Source: Alphaproteobacteria bacterium UBA3612 (GTDB taxonomy: Bacteria > Pseudomonadota > Alphaproteobacteria > Sphingomonadales > Sphingomonadaceae). From it: a DNA stretch of 64,000 nt. Location: assembly GCA_002375465.1 (NCBI GenBank), contig DFLT01000017.1, positions 124,001 through 188,000 on the forward strand, in the 5' to 3' direction. Positions 32,034 to 40,770 of the stretch are shown here, in pieces (the stretch's first letter is position 1; every line of letters begins with the position of its first letter). Both the position numbers and the translations under genes were made by a program. The notes beneath the pieces were generated by a model. The model saw only the letters and a list, made by a program, of their open reading frames with translations. It had not been told where the DNA came from and made no database searches.

Positions 32034-32827
32034 ACGCGTCAAGGGTGATGGCCATGTTCGCGGCGATCCTTGCGGTCGTCCTTGTCGTCCTGCCTTTCGA
32101 TCCGGCACTGGCACAGGCGGCGGCACCCACCGAGGGGGCTGGCCCCGTCGAATTCGCCGCCGACCTGCTGAGCGGCGATGGCGAAGCGGAGCGGGAGCCG
32201 CTGTCCTTTTCCCTGCAGGTGCTGATCCTGATGTCGCTGCTGGCGGTGCTGCCGTCGGTATTGCTGATGATGACGGCGTTCACCCGCATCATCATCGTGC
32301 TGTCCATCCTGCGCCAGGCGCTGGGCCTGCAGCAGACGCCGCCGAACCAGGTGCTGATCGGACTGTCCATCTTTCTGACCTTCTTCGTCATGGCGCCGGT
32401 GTTCACGCAGCTGAACGAGGTTGCGCTGCAGCCCTATTCGGCGGGCGAAGTCGGCCTGGACGTCGGCATAGAACGCGGCGGCGACATCATGCGCGGCTTC
32501 ATGATCGACCAGACGCGGGAGCGCGACCTGAAGATGTTCGCGGACATGGCGGAGGCGGGCAGCTTTGCCAGCGCCGACGACATTCCCTTTTCCGTGCTGC
32601 TGCCGGCGTTCGTCACCAGCGAGCTGAAGACCGCGTTCCAGATCGGATTCCTGATATTCCTGCCGTTTCTGGTGATCGATCTGGTCGTCGCCAGCGTGCT
32701 GATGTCGCTGGGCATGATGATGCTGTCGCCGACGCTCATCTCCCTGCCGTTCAAGCTGCTTTTGTTCGTGGCGGTCGACGGTTGGGCGCTGACCATGAGC
32801 TCGCTCGCCATGAGCTTTCAGGGGTAA
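32030..32827 (+). CDS. fliP: Flagellar biosynthesis protein FliP
   Basis: FliP forms the core of the export channel with FliQ and FliR. The 265-residue product starts with a signal-peptide-like segment ending PALAQA and has about four membrane helices. Conserved blocks are present: SLQVLILMSLLAVLPSVLLMMTAFTRIIIVLSILRQALG, QTPPNQVLIGLSIFLTFFVM, and PFLVIDLVVASVLMSLGMMML with ISLPFKLLLFVAVDGW. It overlaps fliO and lies 6 bp before fliQ. Confidence 0.97.
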   Translation: MNASRVMAMFAAILAVVLVVLPFDPALAQAAAPTEGAGPVEFAADLLSGDGEAEREPLSFSLQVLILMSLLAVLPSVLLMMTAFTRIIIVLSILRQALGLQQTPPNQVLIGLSIFLTFFVMAPVFTQLNEVALQPYSAGEVGLDVGIERGGDIMRGFMIDQTRERDLKMFADMAEAGSFASADDIPFSVLLPAFVTSELKTAFQIGFLIFLPFLVIDLVVASVLMSLGMMMLSPTLISLPFKLLLFVAVDGWALTMSSLAMSFQG

Positions 32828-32833
32828 CCGCGC

Positions 32834-33100
32834 ATGGCACCGGAACTTGCCGATCTGGCGACCGAAATGCTGTGGGTGCTGCTGTTCGTGATGGCACCCA
32901 TCATCTTGCCCGCCCTGCTGGTCGGCCTGCTGCTGGGCATGGTGCAGGCGGCGACGTCGATCAACGAGATGACGCTGAGCTTCGTGCCGAAGATCATCGT
33001 CGTCGTCATCTGCTTTGCCATATTCGGCGGCGCCATGCTGACGCTGCTGAGCGATTTCACGCTGTCGGTTTTCGAGACCATCCCGCTGTTGTCGCGATGA
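32834..33100 (+). CDS. fliQ: Flagellar biosynthesis protein FliQ
   Basis: FliQ is a two-helix subunit of the export gate. The 88-residue product has the usual helices (MLWVLLFVMAPIILPALLVGLLLGMVQAATSINEMTLSFVPKI and FGGAMLTLLSDFTLSVFETI) with the conserved Q-A-T-I-E-type loop. Its stop overlaps the fliR start (ATGA). Confidence 0.96.
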   Translation: MAPELADLATEMLWVLLFVMAPIILPALLVGLLLGMVQAATSINEMTLSFVPKIIVVVICFAIFGGAMLTLLSDFTLSVFETIPLLSR

Positions 33101-33879
33101 GCGCGCTGACCGGCACCAATTTCGAGGCGCAGTTCGCGGCGCTGATCTTTGCCATGCTGCGCATCGGTGCGGCATTCATGGTCGCACCGGTATTTTCCGC
33201 CGTCGGCCTGCCCCTGATCGTACGCATCGGCCTGTCCGCCGCGATCGGTTTCATCGTCATCGGCAGCGCCGGGGCGACGGCGCCCGCCGATCCGCTGTCC
33301 CCCGCCGCGCTGGTCTTTGCCTTTCAGGAGATCGCGCTGGGGCTGGCCATGGGCCTGATCCTGCAGGTGGCGTTCGCCGCGCCGCTGGTCGCCGGGGATT
33401 ACATCGCCAATAGCATGGGGCTGGGGTTTGCATCGATGGTGAACCCGCAAATGGGCGTCAACAGCCCGGTTCTGGCGCAGTTCCTGATGATCTTTACCGT
33501 GCTGGTGTTCCTGGGCGTCGACGGCCATCTGATCCTGATCCAGGCGCTGGTCGACAGCTATGTCGTGCTGCCCATCATGGGTGACTGGTTGACCCCGCAG
33601 CTGGGCTATGACGTCGCCATGTTCGGGTCGATCATGTTTCGCGCCGGGCTGATGATCGCCCTGCCCGTCGGTTTTGCGCTGTTCGCCATCAACATCGTCA
33701 TCGGCTTCATGACGCGCAGCGCGCCGCAGCTGAATATCTTTGCCATCGGCCTGCCTATCACGCTGCTGAGCGGTACGGCGCTGCTGGCGATCCTGTTTCC
33801 CGGCATGGCGTCCATGTTCGAGGATGTCGTGGGTGAGGGACTGGACGCCGTACAGGCCCTGTCGAACGGGCGGCTGTAA
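33097..33879 (+). CDS. fliR: Flagellar biosynthesis protein FliR
   Basis: FliR is the third component of the export channel. The 260-residue, strongly hydrophobic product shows the family pattern of about six helices. Blocks include AMLRIGAAFMVAPVFSAVGLPLIVRIGLSAAIGFIV, GDYIANSMGLGFASMVNP and FALFAINIVIGFMTRSAPQLNIFAIGLPI. The frame is open further upstream inside fliQ, but the ATG at 33097 overlapping the fliQ stop is the likely start. The stop overlaps the flhB ATG by one base. Confidence 0.95.
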   Translation: MSALTGTNFEAQFAALIFAMLRIGAAFMVAPVFSAVGLPLIVRIGLSAAIGFIVIGSAGATAPADPLSPAALVFAFQEIALGLAMGLILQVAFAAPLVAGDYIANSMGLGFASMVNPQMGVNSPVLAQFLMIFTVLVFLGVDGHLILIQALVDSYVVLPIMGDWLTPQLGYDVAMFGSIMFRAGLMIALPVGFALFAINIVIGFMTRSAPQLNIFAIGLPITLLSGTALLAILFPGMASMFEDVVGEGLDAVQALSNGRL

Positions 33880-35009
33880 TGGCGGAACAGGCCGATCAGG
33901 ACCAGAAAACCGAACAGCCGACGGACAAGAAGCGGCGCGATGCTGCGCGCGAAGGCGACGTTCCCAAATCGCGCGAACTGCTGATTGCGGGCGTCATGCT
34001 GGGCGGCACCGCCTATCTGGTATTCGCATCCTCCATGCTGTTCGACGGTCTGTCGGAAATGCTGACCCACGGCCTGCGGTTCGGAAAGGCCGATATCGAC
34101 GATTTAGACGTCGCCGAGCGTACATACATGCTGCTGGGCGACATTATCCTGCCGCTGATCGGGCTGCTGGCGGCCACGCTGTTCGCCGCCATCGGCGCGC
34201 AGGCACTGCTGGGCGGCCTGCAATTCAACATGCGCTCTGTCCGGTTCAAGGGGAACCGCCTGAATCCGGGTGCGGGCCTGAAGCGCATGGTGTCCATGAA
34301 TTCCCTGATCGAACTGGCGAAATCGCTGTTGAAGGTCGTCCTGATCGGCAGCATCGGCACGGCAACGCTGTGGCTGGGCATCGATCATTTGCTGGCGCTG
34401 GGCAGCGGCACGCTGACCTCCTCCATCGCTGAGGCGGGATCGATCCTGGCGATGCTGCTGTTCGCGCTGGTCGGCGCCCTGATCATCGTCGCCGCCGTCG
34501 ACGTCCCCGTGCAGCTGCTGCAGCGCGTCAAGAAACTGCGCATGACGAAGCAGGAGGTGAAGGACGAGATGAAGCAGAGCGAGGGATCGCCCGAGGTCCG
34601 CGCCGCCATCCGCCGCCGCCAGCGCGAAGCCATCAAGCGCGATGTGCGCCAAGGGGTCGAGGTCGCCAATGTCGTGCTGACCAACCCGACGCATTTCGCC
34701 GTCGCGCTGCGCTATGACACCAAGCGCGATGCCGCGCCCGTCGTCGTCGCCATGGGCAAGGGCGAGGTCGCCGCGGTCATCCGTGAATTGGCCGACCAGT
34801 TCGACAAGCCGATCCTGTCCTATCCGCAGCTGACCCGCGCGCTCTATTTCACCAGCAAGGTAGGCATGGAGGTCCGCAGCGATCTTTATATTGCCGTCGC
34901 AACCATCCTGGCCTTCATATTCGACCTGAACCGCGACGTGACGCGGCCACGTCCTGACATCATGGTGCCCACGGACTATCGCTTCGACGAGGAGGGACGC
35001 CTGGCATGA
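33879..35009 (+). CDS. flhB: Flagellar biosynthesis protein FlhB
   Basis: FlhB is the export-specificity switch, which cleaves itself between Asn and Pro to change substrates after hook completion. The 376-residue product has four membrane helices in its N-terminal part, the linker (RVKKLRMTKQEVKDEMKQSEGSPEVRAAIRRRQRE), and the autocleavage motif NPTH at residues 269-272. That is the same numbering as in the Salmonella protein. It closes the fliK-flhB transcript; fliD follows after a 125-bp gap. Confidence 0.97.
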   Translation: MAEQADQDQKTEQPTDKKRRDAAREGDVPKSRELLIAGVMLGGTAYLVFASSMLFDGLSEMLTHGLRFGKADIDDLDVAERTYMLLGDIILPLIGLLAATLFAAIGAQALLGGLQFNMRSVRFKGNRLNPGAGLKRMVSMNSLIELAKSLLKVVLIGSIGTATLWLGIDHLLALGSGTLTSSIAEAGSILAMLLFALVGALIIVAAVDVPVQLLQRVKKLRMTKQEVKDEMKQSEGSPEVRAAIRRRQREAIKRDVRQGVEVANVVLTNPTHFAVALRYDTKRDAAPVVVAMGKGEVAAVIRELADQFDKPILSYPQLTRALYFTSKVGMEVRSDLYIAVATILAFIFDLNRDVTRPRPDIMVPTDYRFDEEGRLA

Positions 35010-35134
35010 ACGCCGCCCCGCCCCTGAATTCAGCTCCGCAGACGCCCTTAATCTGGTCCGTTGCCGGTCGTCATATTTCACAAGCCCCGGGGGCCGCGTT
35101 CGCGCGCCGCCGCCCACAGATTGGATAATCGGTC

Positions 35135-37144
35135 ATGGACGGAATTTTGGCGGCGCTCGGCGCGGGTTCGGGTTTGCAGACCAGCGATATCATCGCGGGA
35201 CTGCTGGCGGCGGAACGCGAGCCGAAGGTGGAGCGCATCGAGGCGCAGCGCGAGAGTATCGACGCGCAGGTATCGGCGCTGGGCCAGGTGCGATCCGCAC
35301 TGTCCGCCTTTTCATCGGCGCTTTCCGGTCTGAAAAATAGCGGCGTTCTGGGCGTGCAGCCGCAGCTGAGCCGTACCGATCTGGCCACGGCCACCGTCAC
35401 CTCGCGCAACGCGAGGCCGCAGAATCTGTCGTTCAGCGTCGAGGCGCTTGCCAGCAGTCAGACGCTGGCCAGTTCCGGCTTTGCGGCGGCCGAGGCAGGC
35501 GCGCTGGGGACCGGTACAGTGACGCTGAACTTTGGCACCCTGACGCAGGACGCGGCGGGGCAGCCCAGTGCGTTCGCGCCGGGCACGCCCGCCCGCACCC
35601 TGACCATCGACATCGCCCAGGGGGAAGACAATCTTGCCACCATCGCCGCCAAGATCAACGAGGCGGATGCGGGCGTGTCCGCTTCGGTCATCAATGACGG
35701 CAGCGCCGAGCGGCTGATCGTCAAGGGTGCCGACGGCGCCGAAAATGCATTTACCATCGACGTCGCCACCGCCGCGGGCAACCCGCTGGAACGGCTGGCC
35801 TTCGGCGTCGGCACGGCAACGGGGATGACCGCCACGAAGAGCGCCGCCAATGCCGAATTGCTGGTCGAGGGCGTCGCGGTCAGTCGGCCCGGCAATCGCA
35901 TATCCGACCTGATCGAGGGCACCACGCTGACCCTGACGAAGGCGGAGCCAGGCGCGATCGTCAATTATGCCGCCAGCTATGACGAGGCCGAACTGGCGAC
36001 GGCGATGCAGAATTTCACCGCCGCCTATAATGAAATGAACAGCCTGATGGGCGAATTTTCGGCGCGCGCGGCCGACGGCGAAGAGGCAGGCCCGCTGAAC
36101 GGTTCGCGTGCGCTGAGAGAGCTGCAGGCAGAATTGCGCGGCCTGACCACGGACATTCTGGCGCCGGGCGATGGCGTCAGCCGCCTTTCCGATATCGGCA
36201 TCAGGATCAGCCGGGATGGATCGCTGCTGGTGGATACGGCCAAGCTGGAAAGCGCCGTACGCAGCGCGCCGGACCTGATCGCCAGCATGTTTCATGATAA
36301 TCAAGCGGCCGGCGCGGACGGGATCACCCTGCAGGGGACGATCTCGGGCGCGGAACCCGGGACGTACAGCTTCACCAACATTGTCGCGGGCAGCGCTGGA
36401 GTGCTGTCGGGGCAGGATGCGTCCAGCGCCTTTTCCACGCCGCTGGTCATCGACGCCGCCAACCGCGAATTCCGCGTCAGCGTCGATGGTCGCGGGTCGC
36501 TGACCATTCCCCTTGTGGAGGGAAGCTACACCGATGGCAATGATTTTGCCGCGATGATGACCGAGGCGATTCGCGGCGATGCCCTGCTGGGCACCTTCAA
36601 TGCAGGCGCCACCGTCAGCTGGGACGGGGCGGCATTTTCAATCCGATCGTCGTCCGCGGGTTCAAAAAGTGCGGTGTCCATTCTGGAAATGGATGCAACC
36701 CTGTCGCAGCGTCTGGGCCTCGACACCGCCATCGCACAGGCAGGGACCGACGCGACGGGCCAGATCAACGGCGTTTCCGTCACCGGGACGGGCAATAATC
36801 TGACGATCCCCGCAGGCAGCCCCGGTGCCGGCATGCGATTCACGGTTACGAAGAACGTCGCGACAGCCAATGTTCAGGTGTCGCACGGTATCGACACCCG
36901 GCTGGCAAAGATCGCGGCGGAGCTGTCCGATTCGGACAGCCCCTTTGGCAGCAATATCAGCCGCCTTTCCCGGCAGCGCGCGGATCTCGACAAGGAGGAG
37001 ACCGCGCTGACAGCGCGTCTCGTCACCTATGAGGACCGCCTGCGCGCCCAGTTCGGCGCGATGGAAGCCGCCGTCGCCGGGTTCAAGGCGACACAGGATT
37101 TCCTCGACCAGCAAATCGACCTCTGGTCGAATTCAGATTCGTGA
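35135..37144 (+). CDS. fliD: Flagellar filament cap protein FliD, long form
   Basis: FliD forms the cap that folds flagellin at the filament tip. The 669-residue product is longer than the usual 450-500. The N-terminal region (GLQTSDIIAGLLAAEREPKVERIEAQRESIDAQVSALGQ) and C-terminal coiled coil (SPFGSNISRLSRQRADLDKEETALTARLVTYEDRLRAQFGAMEAAV) match the family. The extra length lies in the centre, with flagellin-IN-like modules, in step with the enlarged flagellin at 21055-22731. It is followed by the fliS and fliT genes. No clear promoter was found in the 125-bp gap before it. Confidence 0.94.
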   Translation: MDGILAALGAGSGLQTSDIIAGLLAAEREPKVERIEAQRESIDAQVSALGQVRSALSAFSSALSGLKNSGVLGVQPQLSRTDLATATVTSRNARPQNLSFSVEALASSQTLASSGFAAAEAGALGTGTVTLNFGTLTQDAAGQPSAFAPGTPARTLTIDIAQGEDNLATIAAKINEADAGVSASVINDGSAERLIVKGADGAENAFTIDVATAAGNPLERLAFGVGTATGMTATKSAANAELLVEGVAVSRPGNRISDLIEGTTLTLTKAEPGAIVNYAASYDEAELATAMQNFTAAYNEMNSLMGEFSARAADGEEAGPLNGSRALRELQAELRGLTTDILAPGDGVSRLSDIGIRISRDGSLLVDTAKLESAVRSAPDLIASMFHDNQAAGADGITLQGTISGAEPGTYSFTNIVAGSAGVLSGQDASSAFSTPLVIDAANREFRVSVDGRGSLTIPLVEGSYTDGNDFAAMMTEAIRGDALLGTFNAGATVSWDGAAFSIRSSSAGSKSAVSILEMDATLSQRLGLDTAIAQAGTDATGQINGVSVTGTGNNLTIPAGSPGAGMRFTVTKNVATANVQVSHGIDTRLAKIAAELSDSDSPFGSNISRLSRQRADLDKEETALTARLVTYEDRLRAQFGAMEAAVAGFKATQDFLDQQIDLWSNSDS

Positions 37145-37159
37145 TTGGGAGTATTCCAG

Positions 37160-37546
37160 ATGATTCAGACTTCACGCCGCAACGCCGCCCAATATGCGAA
37201 TAATGGTATCGAAACCGCCGTCGTAGGCGCCAGCCCGGCGCAGCTGGTCAAGCTGATGTTCGACGAGCTGCGCTCCACACTGGGCACGTTGCAGCATTGC
37301 ACGACCCCGGAACGGCGGGAAATGCGAAGCCGCCTGACCAGCCGCGCCGTATCTATTCTATACGCGCTGCTATCCTCGCTCGACATGGAGCAGGGCGGCA
37401 AGATCGCGGAAGATTTGAGTGCGATTTACGACTATTGCATCCGCAAACTGCAGTCTTCCGTGACAGCCGGCGATTCGAACGCGCTGACCGAGGTCAATGC
37501 GATCATCGACGAGATCGCCAGCGCGTGGACGGAGATAATGCCATGA
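37160..37546 (+). CDS. fliS: Flagellin export chaperone FliS
   Basis: FliS binds the flagellin C-terminus and prevents early polymerisation in the cytoplasm. The 128-residue product has the family core (YANNGIETAVVGASPAQLVKLMFDEL, SLDMEQGGKIAEDLSAIYDYC) and the late helix ending AWTEIMP. I use the ATG at 37160, with GGGAG 8 nt upstream, rather than the TTG at 37145 directly after the fliD stop. It overlaps fliT by 4 bp. Confidence 0.94.
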   Translation: MIQTSRRNAAQYANNGIETAVVGASPAQLVKLMFDELRSTLGTLQHCTTPERREMRSRLTSRAVSILYALLSSLDMEQGGKIAEDLSAIYDYCIRKLQSSVTAGDSNALTEVNAIIDEIASAWTEIMP

Positions 37547-37863
37547 AAGACAGTATAGCGCGCGCTTTATCCGACCTCGGCCTGATCGCCGAGCAGCAGC
37601 TGGAGCTGACCTCCAAGGGGGATATCGAAAGCGCGCTACTGTGCCAGCACCTGTTCCACAGGGAGCTGGATTCCATCATGGAGAGGCTGCGGCCCGCCGA
37701 TTATGCCGAGGCGATACCGCAGCTGGAAAGAATGCAGAATATCTTCAAGAGCGCGCACCAGACCGCAGAGGATATCCTGCGGCTGCGCAAGAAGAGCGCC
37801 GGTGTGTCACAGCGGCAACGGCGGCGCGAGGACAGCTATACGCGCGCATCCAGCATGGAGTGA
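37543..37863 (+). CDS. fliT: FliT-like flagellar chaperone
   Basis: A 106-residue helical protein in the position of FliT, the chaperone of the FliD cap. It is charged and coiled-coil-like (LIAEQQLELTSKGDIESALLCQHLFHRELDSIMERL, ERMQNIFKSAHQTAEDILRLRKK). Sequence conservation is too low to be certain by eye, so the call depends on the ATGA overlap with fliS and the fliD-fliS-fliT order. An overlapping frame on the same strand beginning at 37297 is a shadow. Confidence 0.68.
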   Translation: MKDSIARALSDLGLIAEQQLELTSKGDIESALLCQHLFHRELDSIMERLRPADYAEAIPQLERMQNIFKSAHQTAEDILRLRKKSAGVSQRQRRREDSYTRASSME

Positions 37864-37873
37864 GCCATCCGTT

Positions 37874-37894
37874 TCCGGCGCACGCGGCGCCGGA
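37874..37894. terminator. Stem-loop between convergent fliT and the sigma54 activator
   Basis: TCCGGCGC (37874-37881) pairs perfectly with GCGCCGGA (37887-37894) around a 5-nt loop, in the 39-bp gap between the two stop codons. No long T-run follows on either strand. Confidence 0.5.
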
Positions 37895-37902
37895 CAATGA
37901 TG

Positions 37903-39057
37903 TCATGCAACGTCACGCTGTATATTGTATTTACGTATCTTTTCCGAAAGCGTCGTTCTCTGCAGACCCAGCAGTCGGGCCGCATCGGCGATGGTGTGAT
38001 GCGTTTTGGAAAGCGCCGATTCGATGAACTTCATTTCGATATCCTCAAGGATTTGCTTGAGGTTGACGTTCCCGCGCGCGATCTGATCACAGGGGCTGTC
38101 ATGGCCGGTCGTATCCTTTGCGGGGACCGGTGTGGACACAGGCGCAGGTACATCTGCGGGTGCCTTTACCGAAGCCATGACGGGGGGACGGGCCACCGGG
38201 GGATGCCCGCTGGCCTGCGGGCGCGGCAGCGGCGAAACCTGGTCGCCCGCTGCGATCTGTTCGCGCATACGCCCCAGCGACAATAGAAAGTCGGTGCCGG
38301 CAGCATCGACCTGCTTGCCGCGATAGAGTACCGACGCGCGCTCCGCCCAGTTTTTCAGCTCACGCACATTGCCCGGCCAGTCATAATCGGTCAGCCGTTC
38401 AATAGCATCCGGCGTCAGCGTGAAGGCCGGCGCGCCATCGCCAAAATGACGTGCGAAATGTTCCGCCAGTTCGGCCACATCCTCCCTGCGCTGATTGAGG
38501 GGCGGCAGGTGGATCGGGAAAATGTTCAGGCGATAATAAAGATCCTCGCGGAATTCGCCGTCGGCGATTCGGCCGGGAAGATCACGGTGCGTTGCCGTGA
38601 CCACGCGGGTGTTGAACGCGCGGGTACGGTTGTCGCCGATTCGCTCGAACACGCGCTCTTCCAGAACGCGCAGCAATTTGACCTGCATGTCGAGCGGCAT
38701 GTCGCCGATTTCGTCCAGGAACAGCGTCCCGCCGTCCGCCGCCTCGAATCGGCCCAGCCGCGCCGCAGTTGCGCCGGTGAACGCTCCCTTTTCGTGGCCG
38801 AACAGCTCGCTTTCGATAAGCTCGCGCGGAATGGCGCCGCAGTTGATCGAGACGACCGGCGCCTTTGCGCGGGGCGATTGCCGGTGCAGCAGCTTCGCCA
38901 CCACCTCCTTTCCCGAGCCCGAAGGTCCGGTGATCAGGCAGGTGGCGTCGGATGCCGCAACCTCGCGAACGAAATAGCGGACGGCCTGGATTGCCGCGCT
39001 GGACCCCAGCAATTCGTGCGATGCCGCTATGGCGCCGTTAGAAAATGACCTGCCCAT
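37903..39057 (-). CDS. Sigma54-dependent flagellar transcription activator lacking a receiver domain (FleQ/FlbD-like)
   Basis: A bacterial enhancer-binding protein of 384 residues. The AAA+ domain has Walker A (GPSGSGKE, 44-51), the sigma54-contacting GAFTGA loop (91-96) and Walker B (GGTLFLDEIG, near 109-118). After a Pro/Ala-rich linker, a Fis-type helix-turn-helix ends the protein (IADAARLLGLQRTTLSEKIRK). The usual N-terminal receiver domain is absent: only about 20 residues precede the ATPase core, and the open frame above 39057 is antisense to the 5' part of cydA and gives no receiver motifs. As the only such protein here, at the end of the flagellar locus, it probably activates the sigma54 promoters before flgB, the transglycosylase gene, fliE and fliK. 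Confidence 0.88.
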   Translation of the reverse strand: MGRSFSNGAIAASHELLGSSAAIQAVRYFVREVAASDATCLITGPSGSGKEVVAKLLHRQSPRAKAPVVSINCGAIPRELIESELFGHEKGAFTGATAARLGRFEAADGGTLFLDEIGDMPLDMQVKLLRVLEERVFERIGDNRTRAFNTRVVTATHRDLPGRIADGEFREDLYYRLNIFPIHLPPLNQRREDVAELAEHFARHFGDGAPAFTLTPDAIERLTDYDWPGNVRELKNWAERASVLYRGKQVDAAGTDFLLSLGRMREQIAAGDQVSPLPRPQASGHPPVARPPVMASVKAPADVPAPVSTPVPAKDTTGHDSPCDQIARGNVNLKQILEDIEMKFIESALSKTHHTIADAARLLGLQRTTLSEKIRKYNIQRDVA

Positions 39058-39158
39058 TGAGGACCCCCGTCTGAGATGTGCCCCTGCATCCAGCGAAGCC
39101 CCAACCAACGGGCCATCACAACGCAGCATTCCGATGATTCTGCACATAAGGCCAATTC

Positions 39159-39173
39159 TTAACGAAACTCTAA
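39159..39173 (-). promoter_or_regulatory. Possible CtrA-like site upstream of the sigma54 activator
   Basis: On the minus strand this reads TTAG-N7-TTAA, one base from the CtrA consensus TTAA-N7-TTAA. It lies about 100 bp before the activator gene, within the 258-bp gap to cydA. CtrA control of flagellar genes is known in alphaproteobacteria; the site itself is only a sequence match. Confidence 0.3.
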
Positions 39174-39315
39174 AGACTGATGCAGGTTTACTAGTTAAAC
39201 ATCTGTCCAAATTGGATTTGGCATCTTTTCCCTGCGCGGTTTTGACGCCGGGTGTGCAGTGCGCGATTCTATATGTTAAGGCCGGGAGACGGGAAACAGC
39301 GCGGGAGTTCCGCAA

Positions 39316-40770
39316 ATGTTCGACGCCTTCGACGCGCTGATTCTCGCGCGCATCCAGTTCGCCTTCACGGTCAGCTTTCATTTCATATTTCCGGCCTTCT
39401 CCATCGGCCTCGCCTCCTATCTGGCAGTGCTGGAGGGGCTGTGGCTGAAAACCGGCAACAGCGTCTATCTCGCCCTCTATAAATACTGGTTGAAGATATT
39501 CGCCATCGCCTTTGCGATGGGCGTCGTGTCGGGCATCACCATGTCCTACCAATTCGGCACCAACTGGTCGGTATTTTCCGATCGGACCGGGCCGATTCTG
39601 GGGCCGCTAATGGCCTATGAAGTGCTGACCGCCTTTTTCCTGGAAGCAGGATTTCTGGGCGTGATGCTGTTCGGCATGAACCGCGTCGGCCCGAAACTGC
39701 ATTTCGCCGCCACCGCAATGGTCGCGGTGGGCACATTCATCAGCGCCTTCTGGATCCTGAGCGTCAACAGCTGGATGCACACGCCGGTGGGATTCGCGCT
39801 GAACGAGGTCGGCCAATATGTCCCCGCCGCGCCGTGGATCGACATCATCTTCAACCCCAGCTTTCCCTATCGATTGGTCCACACGGTCATCGCCGCCTAT
39901 CTGACCACCGCGCTGGTGGTAGGCGCGGTGGGTGCCTGGCACCTGCTGAAGGACCGCGCGAACCCCCATGCGCGCAAGATGTTTTCCATGGCCATGTGGA
40001 TGGCCGCCCTGGTTGCGCCCGTGCAGATATTCGCCGGCGACATGCACGGCCTGAACACGCTGGAACATCAGCCGCAGAAGGTGATGGCGATGGAGGGTCA
40101 TTATGACAGCCACCCGGACGGCGCGCCGCTGATCCTGTTCGGCATCCCGAACGCCGAAGAGAAGCGAATCGATTATGCCGTCGAGATCCCGAAACTGTCC
40201 TCGCTGATCCTGAAGCACGACCTGGATGCGCCGCTCGCGGGGCTGGACACGATCCCCGACGACCGGGAACCGCCGGTCAGTATCGTCTTCTGGTCGTTCC
40301 GAATCATGGTGGCGCTGGGCTTTGCCATGCTGGGCCTGGGCCTGTGGAGCCTGTTCGCACGCTATCGAAAGCGGCTGTATGACTGGCCGTGGCTGCACAG
40401 GGCGGCCATCGTCATGGGGCCGTCGGGTTTCATCGCCGTGCTGGCCGGCTGGGTAACGACGGAGGTGGGGCGGCAACCCTTTACCGTCTATAATCAGTTA
40501 CTGACGGCGGACAGCGTATCGCCGCTGGGCGCGCCGGCGGTGGGCGCCTCTCTGCTGGCCTTCGTGATCGTCTATTTCGCCGTATTCGGCGTTGGCGTCT
40601 GGTACATATTACGGCTGGTCGGCAAGATCCCCCAGATCAGCGAGGACGAGCCCGCACGCGCGCCGATTCGTTCGTCCGGGATCACCCCCGGCCCCGCAGA
40701 GGGCAAGGGCGGCAGGGGCAATATGAACACCGACCCCGACAATGGCCCCGAAGTGGCACCCGCGAAATGA
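39316..40770 (+). CDS. cydA: Cytochrome bd-type ubiquinol oxidase subunit I (CydA/CioA)
   Basis: Subunit I oxidises quinol and holds the haem groups of the terminal oxidase. The 484-residue product has the family N-terminus (LILARIQFAFTVSFHFIFPAFSIGLA), the quinol-loop region (GDMHGLNTLEHQPQKVMAMEG), and GWVTTEVGRQPFTVYN near the last helices. The relatively short protein and the downstream DUF2474 gene suggest the cyanide-insensitive (Cio) branch. A good Shine-Dalgarno (GGGAG) precedes the ATG. Only a poor promoter candidate is visible (TTGACG at 39242-39247 with weak -10 choices), and no FNR box was found. Confidence 0.95.
   Translation: MFDAFDALILARIQFAFTVSFHFIFPAFSIGLASYLAVLEGLWLKTGNSVYLALYKYWLKIFAIAFAMGVVSGITMSYQFGTNWSVFSDRTGPILGPLMAYEVLTAFFLEAGFLGVMLFGMNRVGPKLHFAATAMVAVGTFISAFWILSVNSWMHTPVGFALNEVGQYVPAAPWIDIIFNPSFPYRLVHTVIAAYLTTALVVGAVGAWHLLKDRANPHARKMFSMAMWMAALVAPVQIFAGDMHGLNTLEHQPQKVMAMEGHYDSHPDGAPLILFGIPNAEEKRIDYAVEIPKLSSLILKHDLDAPLAGLDTIPDDREPPVSIVFWSFRIMVALGFAMLGLGLWSLFARYRKRLYDWPWLHRAAIVMGPSGFIAVLAGWVTTEVGRQPFTVYNQLLTADSVSPLGAPAVGASLLAFVIVYFAVFGVGVWYILRLVGKIPQISEDEPARAPIRSSGITPGPAEGKGGRGNMNTDPDNGPEVAPAK

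Noticed and set aside
35010..35134. Sigma54 or sigma28 promoter before fliD
   Set aside because: The gap contains no TGGCAC-N5-TTGC pattern and no GCCGATAA-like -10 element; fliD may be read from the fliK transcript.
39058..39315. FNR-type site (TTGAT-N4-ATCAA) before the bd oxidase genes
   Set aside because: No stretch in the 258-bp gap matches both half-sites.
37903..39552. Longer version of the sigma54 activator (549 codons) that might supply an N-terminal sensor domain
   Set aside because: The added 165 residues contain no receiver, PAS or GAF motif and run antisense to the start of cydA.
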